Positions 1 to 56,200 of a stretch of DNA of 64,000 nucleotides are shown here, piece by piece. Below the pieces are notes generated by a model that made no database searches, was not told where the DNA came from, and saw only the letters and a list, made by a program, of their open reading frames with translations. The stretch covers positions 30,754,705 through 30,818,704 of the forward strand of contig NC_079890.1 in NCBI RefSeq assembly GCF_024868665.1, in the 5' to 3' direction. The first letter of the stretch is position 1. Each line of letters opens with the position of its first letter. The DNA comes from Triplophysa rosa (taxonomy: Eukaryota; Chordata; Actinopteri; Cypriniformes; Nemacheilidae). A program made the translations under genes and the position numbers.

Positions 1-72
1 ACAGGTTTGGAACAACTAGAGGATGAGTTATTCATGACAGAATTTTCATTTTTGGGTGGAGTATCCCTTTAA
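1..72. mobile_element. Right end of a TTAAAGGGATAGTTCACCC-type MITE
   Basis: ACAGGTTTGGAACAACTAGA, followed by a TTTTTGGGTGGAGTATCCCTT end, matches the right arm of the copies at 8532 and 49744. The rest is left of the window, in stim2 intron 10. Confidence 0.6.
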
Positions 73-419
73 ATGTTTAAAATTATTTTTAAGACCAAAA
101 TGTAATTGTGACAACATACTTATTTACTACAAAACTAAACTTTAAAATTAGATATTTTTTTGTTTTTGAAATAGTTGAATAATAAAGAAAAGCAGCCCAA
201 ATATTATTTTTAAATTTTCATGTTTAAAGCTGCAATCCATAATTTATTTTATTTTTTAGTTAATTTTGTTTACCTTAGCCCTTACCTTTACCTTACCTTA
301 GAGTTGTTGGTTTACAATTTCACAGGAAATCATTTGACCTCAACTCATGTAAAGATTTTATGTTTTCAGCTTTAAACTAAGCAAATTTTCCTAATTTATC
401 TTTAAACAGAAGAACTTAC

Positions 420-45748
<45,329 letters not shown>

Positions 45749-46849
45749 GGTGTGTGCAGAAGCTTTCAAATGCCTCTAACGAGAAACAAATAAATCAACA
45801 GACACCACACAGTATTTCTCCACTCAGGAATTAAAACGAGTGTGTTATGAAAATCCTCCGATTGCGTTGAATCACAAGAAAGAAACGTGTGATGTCAACT
45901 GTAGTTCCATTAAAAGCACCGAGTTAAATAAACAACAAGATCCAAACCTGTAAAAATATAGTCTAAAAGACACGCCAAAATAGGCAATCCAACGATTAAA
46001 AAACACAGAGTCTATGATTTATGTATCCGAGGCGTCAAAAGAAGAAGGCACAGAAAAACTCCATCCAAAAGAGATGGCCAACTCTTCCATCGTTTATAAT
46101 CTGACACATTGAAACAGACATCAGATATTGTATCGGATTGAAAGACGTGGCCGTATCGGGTAAACCCGTAACCCACTTTACAATCCAGAGACAAGTGCAA
46201 ACTGACGAGGAATCCCCCGTTTTAAATCACCCCCAGAGAGATGAAAAGCACATATTCCTGCTAGAAAATACCCAGTAGCCTATAGTCCGACGCGTTTTAA
46301 AGTGCCATATCCCAAATTACACTGCAAGTCAATGTAAATCAGTCACGGTACATCCACAAACAGCCGGAAGATATCCGGCATAGTAAACGTGAACCGCCTG
46401 TGGGAAAGAAAGAGTCAGATCCCAATGTAGCCTTTAATCCAAATCCATCCGGGCAATCCGAAATAAACGCGTCTGCCGTTCATGTCCAAATATTAGACGA
46501 GTTTAAATGTCAAGTCCGCATGACCACGTCTAACATGAGGGCTCAGGTCTGCCCACTGCCTTTGGTAGCTGATGCAGAAACTAAATTCAGGGGGCGGAAG
46601 TCCGTATGCAAATCATTTGACAACAGGACGCCGGCGATGTGAGTCTCCCTTAGAAGAACAGATGCGATCGAATGCTCTCGGCTGCTCTTGACAGAAAACC
46701 GCCTTTATTTCTACCAATTCAACAGTCGGTTTTGACTGAAACGGCTTTTTAAGTCTATAATGCGCGTTTGCTTGACTATCGGCATGCAGGAGGAGAGAAA
46801 CCAGAAAGTTCCTGACGGGGAATGTTGGCGCCTCCCTGCTCTATTGTTC
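45749..46849. other. stim2 upstream region or 5' untranslated region
   Basis: No coding exon is supported. The sequence has scattered CpGs, a GGGGGCGGAAG string near 46,591 and an ATATCCGGC string near 46,371. It may be transcribed as the stim2 leader. An in-frame TAG at 45776 closes the stim2 frame. Reading frames at 46012-46200 and 46400-46642 look random. Confidence 0.5.
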
Positions 46850-47010
46850 AACACATCCCACTTGTATTTCTTCTATTGCGACACGCGATTTACACACTGA
46901 ATCGTCCAAGTTTTTCTCCTCGCTGTGGAATGTGATTGGTCGAGCGCTCCCAACATGGCAGGATCTAATTGGCTGAAACCGGAAGCGAGTCTTGAGCTTT
47001 GAAAAGACAG
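46850..47010 (-). promoter_or_regulatory. stim2: Candidate stim2 promoter with paired CCAAT boxes and an ETS-like site
   Basis: Read on the minus strand, the direction of stim2, there are two CCAAT boxes (complements at 46935-46939 and 46968-46972) 33 bp apart, and a CTTCCGG ETS-type site (46979-46985). Several CpGs and no TATA box lie around them. It is 1.1 kb upstream of the ATG, so it implies a long 5' untranslated region or an unseen leader exon. Inference only. Confidence 0.4.
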
Positions 47011-47389
47011 ACGGCGGGAGAACGCTGAGAAAAGGACTGTTTTGTTCATTCATATACACAAAATTTGCTTTGTAAAACGTGACCTGAAACAGTTTTTCCT
47101 TTTGTACAAAAATGGCCGTGCATGGAAAATAAATGTTAATACTTAACATGAAAGTATAACAGTAGCCTACATTGTAACGTTACTTATGAAGCCATTTCAT
47201 GCATATTTGTTAAACATTAATGTGCTATATTGATTACTTTGTTTTTATTACTTTATAGTGCAATGAATATAACGTTCCAAATACAATACGATTTTGACAT
47301 TTATTATAGACCTATATGTTATAAATTAATGTAGTATTTTGTGAAGTTTAAAATGTTTCTATTTTTATACAAATTGGCAGGATGAATAC

Positions 47390-47534
47390 AGCTCATTACA
47401 CTACCTTACATCTGCATTGTTGTGTATTTCACTGTTTTGCACTCTATCTGCCATTTCCTATCTTCTTTTTCTTTTTTTTAAATATCCCTGCTTGTTATAG
47501 TTATATTTGACATATATGTATAATCTGTATTTAT

Positions 47535-47565
<31 letters not shown>

Positions 47566-47690
47566 TTTTAATTCTGTATTTGTATGCACCGTGGGTCTGA
47601 GAGTAACGCAATTTCAATCCTCTATATGTATGTACTGTACATGTGGCAGAATTGACAATAAAGCAGACTTTGAAATTCTTTTTCCATAGT
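47390..47690 (+). mobile_element. Possible non-LTR retroelement 3' end
   Basis: GCACCGTGGGTCTGAGAGTA, ACGCAATTTCAATCCTC and GAATTGACAATAAAGCAGAC resemble the 3' end of a fish LINE family. It includes a (TA)n run at about 47537-47561. No reverse transcriptase sequence is present. Confidence 0.4.
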
Positions 47691-48239
47691 TTTCAGACTG
47701 CATTTCCTGTCTCTGTGCCAAAATGTATGTTCTGTAAAGCAGAATTTTGAAAAATGATACATTTAAATTGAGTTTAATTAATATTGTAAAGAATAATTTT
47801 ATAGCAGGCTCCCCCAACTTCCTGCGTTTAAACTACATCGTAGGACACATTACACCTGTAATTGTTCAGTCTGACCACTAGAGGCGGCCATGATGTTCCT
47901 ATGACGACAGCAAGTCCGGTAATAAACGGGACGGGGCGTAGGAAGCATTGTAAACAGGTGGCAGATGTACCGAGAGACCGGCGTGAGGTGATGGGGAGCA
48001 AAAAGCAGTGCAGAAAACTGACGAGTGGCACAATTTGATATGAGGCGCAGAGGGAATGAGAGAGGCAGATGCCAGAGGGCCAGGGCAGTTTGCTGAGCTT
48101 ACCTGCAGGCTTAACGATCCTGATTCACTGCCTTTCCAAAAGGGTAATTTTGTACCCATGTGTGAAATTGTTTTAACAATGAATAGCTGATGCCATCTTT
48201 ACATTTTTTGTCCATTTTCTCCTGTGTCCATGTAGTTTA

Positions 48240-48325
48240 AGAGGCGCTTTGTATTAGCAGCCAATAGGTCGTAGGTTTTGATTCCAAGGCAACATTGATA
48301 AAAAATGTATACATTGTATGCAATA
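48240..48325 (+). mobile_element. Decayed tRNA-derived SINE fragment upstream of stim2
   Basis: GTATTAGCAGCCAATAGGTC and GTAGGTTTTGATTCCAAGGC look like a degraded tRNA head with a B-box-like GGTTTTGATTCC. No tail is recognised. Confidence 0.35.
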
Positions 48326-48337
48326 TAAATAACTTTT

Positions 48338-48579
48338 GGCCCAGTTTCACAGACACGGCTTATCTTAAGCCAGGACTATGCCTTAGTTGAATTAAGATAT
48401 TTATGTCGCTTTTATAAAAATGCCTTCGAAGAATACATTACTGGTTTGCATCTTGAGACAAAACAATGGCACTGATATATTTTAAGATATTTCTGGGCAA
48501 GTTTTATTGAGTTAAGACACGTCACACGTTCATTTTAGTCTGGGGCTAGCCTTAAGCCTTATCTATGAAACCAGGCCAT
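48338..48579. mobile_element. Second MITE of the same family, upstream of stim2
   Basis: Left end TGGCCCAGTTTCACAGAC and right end CTATGAAACCAGGCCA. It shares CCAGGACTATGCCTTAGTTG and GCATCTTGAGACAAAACAAT with 45024-45246 but has diverged termini. Confidence 0.65.
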
Positions 48580-49743
48580 TATTTCCTATTATTATTTCCT
48601 ATTTGAAAATGTATACATAATGAGTGCAATCCTTCACAATTGTAAATTAGAAACTGAATTACGGTTTTTAAAATGATAAAATGCTGCTGTAAAAAAAAAA
48701 GATGCGCAAACAAGCAATCTTGTTAAGTTTTTGCCAAAAAATAATATAAAAATAAATACTGATGTGTTATACTTCAAGTCAAAATACATACTTGGCAACA
48801 TAACACATGCAGAGATGTGTGTCTTTTAAATTTTAAACAGTATGCCCCAATAAACAGAACGTATAACCATTTGTTCTATTTGGATATTCAAAATATTACA
48901 AAATTATATTCCATTTGTCTTCCAAATAATAAATACATTCGACACGCTTGGACCTTATTAATTGGGTTAAACAAACCACTTATTATGCAAACATAAAAGT
49001 GTAACACTCATCCACCAATGCTTCTGTCATGCATGGTATTTACACTACAATTCATTTCCTGTTGAGTGTACTCAAATTTACTTGGCACTAGTCCAGGGCC
49101 TTGGAGCAATGTGGGGTGTCTAAAGGCCTACAGGGTACCTCAACAGCCCTTTCGGTTTGTTACATTCACGGATCTTAATACATATTATAGAATTATATTG
49201 CCCATATCTTTTTCTTTTAATAACTGTATGGGTTTTAGGCTATTTGACCATATATTAACCAAACTGGCTTGCATCTAGAACGTCCTTTTATATCCAGTCT
49301 TGTTTTTTCTGTCGCTTACAGTTCAAACACAACAATGGAACTATTGGTCACACTTCATGTTTGTCTGTTTTGCAAATATTTAACCAATGAAAATATTGAA
49401 AAGAGCTTGTCAACTTAAACAACACAGTGTTTAATTATTTCAAACATACAGTTTTACCATTTTCGAAAAGTAGTGTTTTTATACCTGACAGCAACAATAT
49501 GGAACTTGTCATCTATTTTACTACAGGGTTAAACAACCCAAACCCAACCTATCAACCTCAACATCACTGTACAACTGGCTCCTCAATCGAGACAGCCAGG
49601 AAACCGAGGGTAGTGTGTGATGGCCACTTCGCTGCCCACATCTGGAAGACCGCCCAGTCATGCAGGTTCACACTTTATAACATAAAAAAATCTGACTCTT
49701 CCTGTCTGAGTCAGCGCAGCTCCAGGGCCAAGCTTTTGTCTTT

Positions 49744-49995
49744 TAAAAGGGATAGTTCACCCCCAAATTAAAATTCTGTCATCATTTATTCAGCCTCATG
49801 TCATTATTCAAAAGAAGATATTTTGAGAAATATGTGGTTTTGTGTCCATACAATGGGCCAATGTTGTTTGGTTCCTAACGTTCTTCAAAATATTTTCTTT
49901 TCTTTTCTGCAGAAGAAAGTCATACAGGTTTGGAATTACATAAGGGTGAATAAATGATGAAAGTATTTTAATTTTGGGGTGAACTATCCCTTTAA
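49744..49995. mobile_element. TTAAAGGGATAGTTCACCC-type MITE downstream of tbc1d19
   Basis: Starts TAAAAGGGATAGTTCACCC and ends GGGTGAACTATCCCTTTAA with matching inner arms. It lies 217 bp beyond the tbc1d19 stop codon and may be part of its 3' untranslated region. Confidence 0.75.
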
Positions 49996-50211
49996 GATTG
50001 GACTATTAAAATGTTCTTTTGGTCATTTCAGAAGAGGAGAACACTGTTACATTATTTTGATTAAAATAATGAAGATAGATTTCTTCTTTGAAATAACATG
50101 CACTAATGAATCATGCGTAATAAGAACAGATTCAACTAACACCAGGAACATGTATTAAAGAGTTAATGGGGTCACAGCGGCTTTTGGTTCAAACAAAAAT
50201 ATGCAGGTTCC

Positions 50212-50286
50212 TCAAACGGCAGTGGCGAAGAGGAAGATCTGAAGCAGGGGCATCACCTTAAGGGTTGAGAGATCAGCCAGAACAGC
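50212..50286 (-). CDS. tbc1d19: tbc1d19 last coding exon and stop codon
   Basis: Residues 405-428: AVLADLSTLKVMPLLQIFLF then ATAV and TGA (50212-50214). Acceptor CTCGCAG. The 3' untranslated region must lie to the left. An AATAAA on the minus strand occurs near 49,786 inside a MITE, so the polyadenylation site is not established. Confidence 0.95.
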   Translation of the reverse strand, partial: AVLADLSTLKVMPLLQIFLFATAV

Positions 50287-53200
50287 CTGCGAGACAGAAA
50301 ATGTAAAACAAAAAGACCTTCCGTAAGAATCAGACTACATGAGCAGACTTGGGGCACACACATCACGGTAAGTATTCACGAGAGAGGCATCCATTTAGAT
50401 AGTCTGGCAATGAAAGCAATGTACACCTAGTCAAAGTAAAACAATGCATGACCAGCAAGTCCTGTTTCACAAAATGGCATCCACTGGCCATTCAAGAGCT
50501 TGCAAGGTGCTTAGAGTACATCCGACTCACAGGAGCCATCCGGGCGGGGGCCTTCAGAAGGAATCAAGTGTTCCCAAGCTTCTGTCCTTTTGGAATTGGA
50601 AGCAAATAAATTTAGAGGCCCCTATCAGGTTAGCACATCTCCTCTAATGTTTCATGACCAGGCCAGGGCACTAAAAATACAACGTGTTATGAGACTTTCT
50701 CCAGTAGGGGCCAGGTGGTACATAAGCAAGCAAATACTGTCCAGCAGCATCTTCACAGCGCCTTAAGGCCCAGGCCTGTGCGTCACTGCAGATTACAGCG
50801 AGAATCAATGCCAGCAGGTCATATGCACTTTTACTACAGCTTTCAATCACGCAGTTGTATGCGACAGCGTCTGATAATGCAACCTTCTTAATTGGCACAG
50901 GATGCTGTATTCAAAGATGGAAGTATTGAAATTCACTGTGAATATTTGGCCATGTCACAGTGTCAAATCAGAAAAAAAATCATTATTTACTCTCGCTGTA
51001 AAACTGCATGCTGTTATTTTTCCAGTGGAACACGAAAGCTCACTAAGGAAAAATGATATCAGTGAATAATGACTTCAATATCAGTTTACCATATGGAGCT
51101 ATAATATGGCTTCATAAGACTTGAAATATAGCATACGAGTCATATGGGACTCCAACTGTTCCTATTTGTCGTTTTTAGAGTTTGATTGATGTGGTTGCAT
51201 GGGAAATAGCCCATTGTACAGAGTATTCAAACTTCTTTTGTATTCCATGGACCAAGACAACAACATACAACATTTTTGGGTAAACAGAAGTCATATATTA
51301 TGATGACTCATATAATAAAAAAAGATGATATCTGACAAAATATTTGGATCGATGCCTTTAGTTTTGACTGAGTAATATTGATTGAGTGTGAAACAGTCAC
51401 ACGTGGCGTGCCTACAGTCACGCTTGTTCCCAGGGCCTTTGACATCACATCTAAACATTTTAGGCGTGGGGGACTTGGTCTGCATTTAAAATTGTCTATC
51501 CCAGCAATTTTAAAACATGTGCCTTGGGTGGACTGGGTTACTAGTGTTGGCTGCGAGACACTATTTCTGTATTCGTTAACACATGCACACACACACACGC
51601 TTGCAAATAACAACCTCGGCCGATGCCAGTGATGTCACTTCCATCAGGTTTTCAGCTCGGAAAGCAAAGACTGCAGCGGCCAGATCTGAAATAAAGGTTA
51701 GATGGGGGTGTACTCCATGTGAATAATTTCCATTTCATCACTTCATTCTTACAGAAGTGTGTGCTAACTTAGATTTCTATTGTTACAAAAAGTTTATAAC
51801 TATTTACTAGTTGTATGATTGTATTTAACTAGTGACCTAAAACAATGAAGCATCAGGATATTATCATTATGTTTAGATGAAAGGGCACACATCAGGAAGA
51901 ACCGACTCACCTGCCACTATCTCTAAGGAATCATATCCCAATATACGGTCCCATAACAATAAGAGCTGGTCGGTTGACAGGTATCCGGAAAAGGCCCGCA
52001 CTATCCATTTAAACGCGATACGCAATCTAAAGATACATACATACATACACACAGATTAAAAAACACATTTTACATTTTAAATCCTTAACCTCAATAAACC
52101 TTATCCTCCTTCAATAAACGGATTCAGAAAATAATTGTGAGACTTGTATGTGTACACGTTAGCCATTAGATGGGGCTGCACTGCTATACATCACACGGTG
52201 CAAAAACTATTTCCCACTTGTATTGAGAATGACTTGAACAACTGGAAGCTAAATCAGAATAACCGCTAGATGTTTATCAATAAAATAACATGCACATTAG
52301 TAAATTCAGACTTAAAGGGACAGTTCACCCAAAAATTATGCATTTACTCACCATCAGATTATTCCAAACCTGTGTAAATGTCTTTGTTCTGCTAAACACA
52401 AGATATTTGGAAGAATGTCAGTAACCAAACAGATCTCATCCCCCATTTACTGCCATAGTAGGGAAAATAAATACTATGGGAGTCAATGGGGGATGAGATC
52501 TGTTTGGTTACGGACATTCTTCCAAATACCTTGTGTTTAGCAGAACAAAGACATTTATACAGGGTTGGAACAATCTGAGAGTGAGTAATTGATGGTCCCT
52601 TTAAAGAACTAGATTTGATTTGTACATTTGTGAATATTTTCATACATACATTTTATCTAGGACGTTGGTGATTGACAGGGCATTGTTGTACAGGTGTTTA
52701 ATGTGTTTTGTTACTGTTTGCTGCAGTATTTTGTTTTGGGTGGTCAGATACACTCTGGGTCACTTCTTTAATGTTAGTGTATGGATTTTTAATCGTCCAC
52801 CAAGCAAACATCACAAGACAAATCACTTAGAAAACTAATAGCATACATCTCTAGCATAAATACAGGACATACACAGGTTACATGCGACAATTTTAATACT
52901 TGAAATAAATAACTGCTAAATAACATACAGCCTATAACAAATAAGACACATTTTAAATACAATGTACACAATCAGATTGATTGCGTAGGGCACTCTGTAT
53001 TATCAACTCACGGTTGGGCTCCTATCTCTCGTAGGTGGTAGAAAAGCTGAGGCAGATGAGTCTGCAGTAATCTCTCAAACCGCAGGCACAGAGACACTAA
53101 ACCCTAACAAACAATTAGATGAGATCAGAGAGCTTCATTCTAAGCAACAGACACAAAAACCTACAGATGCACGGACAGACTTACAGACGGATGTGAGGAA

Positions 53201-56200
53201 ATCGAGTGTAGTCTGAAGAAGTAGCGAATGTACATCTCTTTAAACACGCTGTACAGCTTGGATGGTTCATTATATAAGAAACACAGAGGGGCCACTGCAG
53301 AACAGACATGCACAATAGTCATTTTAAAATGTAGAGAGATTGTTGCATTTGAGATTATGGGTTATATTCTTTATGCTCCAAACGTACCATACATCGAGAA
53401 GCCATGGAATGGAATGACACCTGTGAGACAAAGAGGATTGATATTCTTTCATTTACAATCACATGTATGCATTCATCAGACTTATTATCTATATGTTTCA
53501 GTATGGGTATTGAACCCATGAATGTGGTGTTACGAGTGCAATGTTCTAGCAAAACAATTGCTGTTTACAAAATTGTTGTGCCAATAAGTAACATATCACT
53601 CACACTAATGCACTAGGTGACTAAACTTAATAAGTATAAGGTGCATGCCAGGACATGTTGCCATGTAGACACATGTACTGTAAAAACTGCTTTCTCACCA
53701 TTTGGCGGGTAAACCACAGAAAACTGCTCTGAGCCAGACTTGCCTAAAAAGGAACAGCACTGACTGAAAAGAAGCCAAGGGAGATATTTTAACCTGGCAA
53801 TAAAGATAAATATGTAAAGGCATTACTGTGGATGGAAGATTTAGGTGGTGTAGCGCTGTTATAGTTGAAGTGCTCCAGAACTGAAGTGTCTCGAGAGAAA
53901 CAGAGCAAAACCTGAAGTAAAAACAAAACACAAATAAGTAAAAACGTACACGCACACACACATTTCTATTGCAAAACATGTTTATCTTTAAAAATGGCTA
54001 ATTTCCTGGTACAATCATAGTTGAAGAGCCACTTTAGAGCCTTAGCGTGGTGAGGTCAAATAGCTACGTTCTTTCTCTTTTCCTACAGATTCTTGTAATG
54101 GAAATGTAATTCATTTTAAAAGAAAAGCAATTATCTGCAGGTACATTTTTTCATGTTTCCTATGATGGATTTTCACTAAGTATCTTGATTGATAATTATT
54201 GATTCCAATGCAATCTTTAAGTTTTCTAATCAGACATGGCCAAATACAATCATAGAAACCTGAAAAGAAGATCATATCAACAGAGACAGTGTTATAATGT
54301 TTCTCACTTTTCATGGCATTTAAAATGTGAGCATTTTTATAGATACTATTAATATTATACTATTAAATTCAAATGTTACAAAAAATACATTACATTACTT
54401 CAAATATAAAAAGAATGTTATCGTAACAGTGTTGTTAAAATTAGGGCTGCAGCTATCGATTATTTTAGTAATTGAGTATTCTACTGTTTTTTCCATCGAT
54501 TAATCGGGTATTTGGATAATAAATACTTTTTATTTATTAAAGAGCAATACTAAATATACAAGAGAAAATAAGACAGGTCTCTTAAAATGAACAACTAATT
54601 TGTGTCCTTTTGAGAAAAAATAAAAATGTTATTACTGAAATTGCATACAATAATATCTGTGAAAAGTTCAACCATTTAATACATTACATTGCCATATTAC
54701 ATTCAATATGCAATATAATAGAAATGTATAAATAAGAAACATTAATAAAAATAGAAAGCATAATTTCAAAGGTAAACAACTAACTTCAGCTTATGCATGA
54801 TGCATTTAGTTTATCTAAATTAGTTTTAGTTTCTTTTCTTTTTTTACTATTAAATAGTAATATATTTGTCCACATAAAATACAGAGTTAACCGGACTTAT
54901 ATTTTGGCAGGTTGTCGGAAGACGCGTATTTTTTAGTATGTCTGTTTCTTCACTCAAACAATAAAATGTCCGTGAAATAAACTCTCAAGAGCAACTCTGT
55001 GTTCATGTCCTCATAAAGCGCAGACACCGACAAATTCATGAGCATCACGCGTGTAGCACGTCAAACTGTGCAGTTCATTCACTCAGACACGCAGAACAGA
55101 CAGATGAAATGTGTAAATAACAGGATTCGGCGTCCACTAACTTAGTCCGCATCTAGTTTTATGGACTCATTGCAGCCGGAAAACAAGTTTCACTCGCAAA
55201 ATAGACTAAAACTAGGTAAAATAGCAGTTCACCATTTCAATAAGCTCTCACTTGCTTATCAGCATGAGAAATACGTGTGAGCGTGTGAACAGGCTAAAAT
55301 GCGTGTCTCACGGTGCGTGAGACTTGAGAGCCCTGTAACATGAATAGAGTTTAGCGGGCTGTGCGTCAGTAATAATGGTCCGTGGGGAAACGCAGTGCTC
55401 CGTGTGTACTGTAGTTAAATGGATTAAATGAGGCTTCGAGGCAACAAAAATTGCATCGATGATTTTTTGTATTCGAATTACTCGAGTAACTCGAGGAATC
55501 GTTTCAGCTCTAGTTAAAATAAAACAATATCACAACAAAAAGTCTCTGAAACTGTGAAACTGCTCAGAGAGTTCACACTATACCAATATTGACAAGCAAC
55601 CAGGCTTCTTTTATCACCTCACACCTGCAACCCACATGACATACTATGCTCCCGAGAAATCCAAACTACCTGACTTCTCTGTTATATTTCATCCAAATTC
55701 ACAGAAAACACTGAGACAAACACCCCAGCAAAGAAGTCAAAGAAGCACACTAATGGTTGTCCAGGAGATACCAGCCAATGAAACCCGCTGCACCACCAAA
55801 GTGAATAACAGCTTTAAAAATCTTGAGTGCTGTATAGAGTCCTTCTCAAATTGCTTGCTTTTAAGACTAAATTGCTGATGTTGTTTGAAGCCATTAATGC
55901 TATCTGGGTTGATAAAAGTATATTCTTTCCCAACGACCAAAATGTTTCGCGGATGTTGAATATCGTTGAAGTCTGATTTTGCAGTGAACAGAAATAAAAG
56001 TGAACATATACCCATGGAAATATAAGGATCCTACAGTATCTTGAGGAATGACTCACAAATTCCCATGTCTTGTTTAGAAAGGCTATCTGCGAGACAACAC
56101 AAACCAGTCCTATCTGTATCTATCCAGTTCTAGGCACATAAATCCAAAGAACATGGATTTGCATGGATAATGTTCTCACGATAGCCTACAGCGATATGTA

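Larger units (their letters stand above)
47011..50211. other. Intergenic region between stim2 and tbc1d19
   Basis: Includes the possible LINE end at 47390, SINE fragment at 48240, and MITEs at 48338 and 49744. The right part must hold the tbc1d19 3' untranslated region. Reading frames such as 47899-48159 and 49427-49771 look random. Confidence 0.6.
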
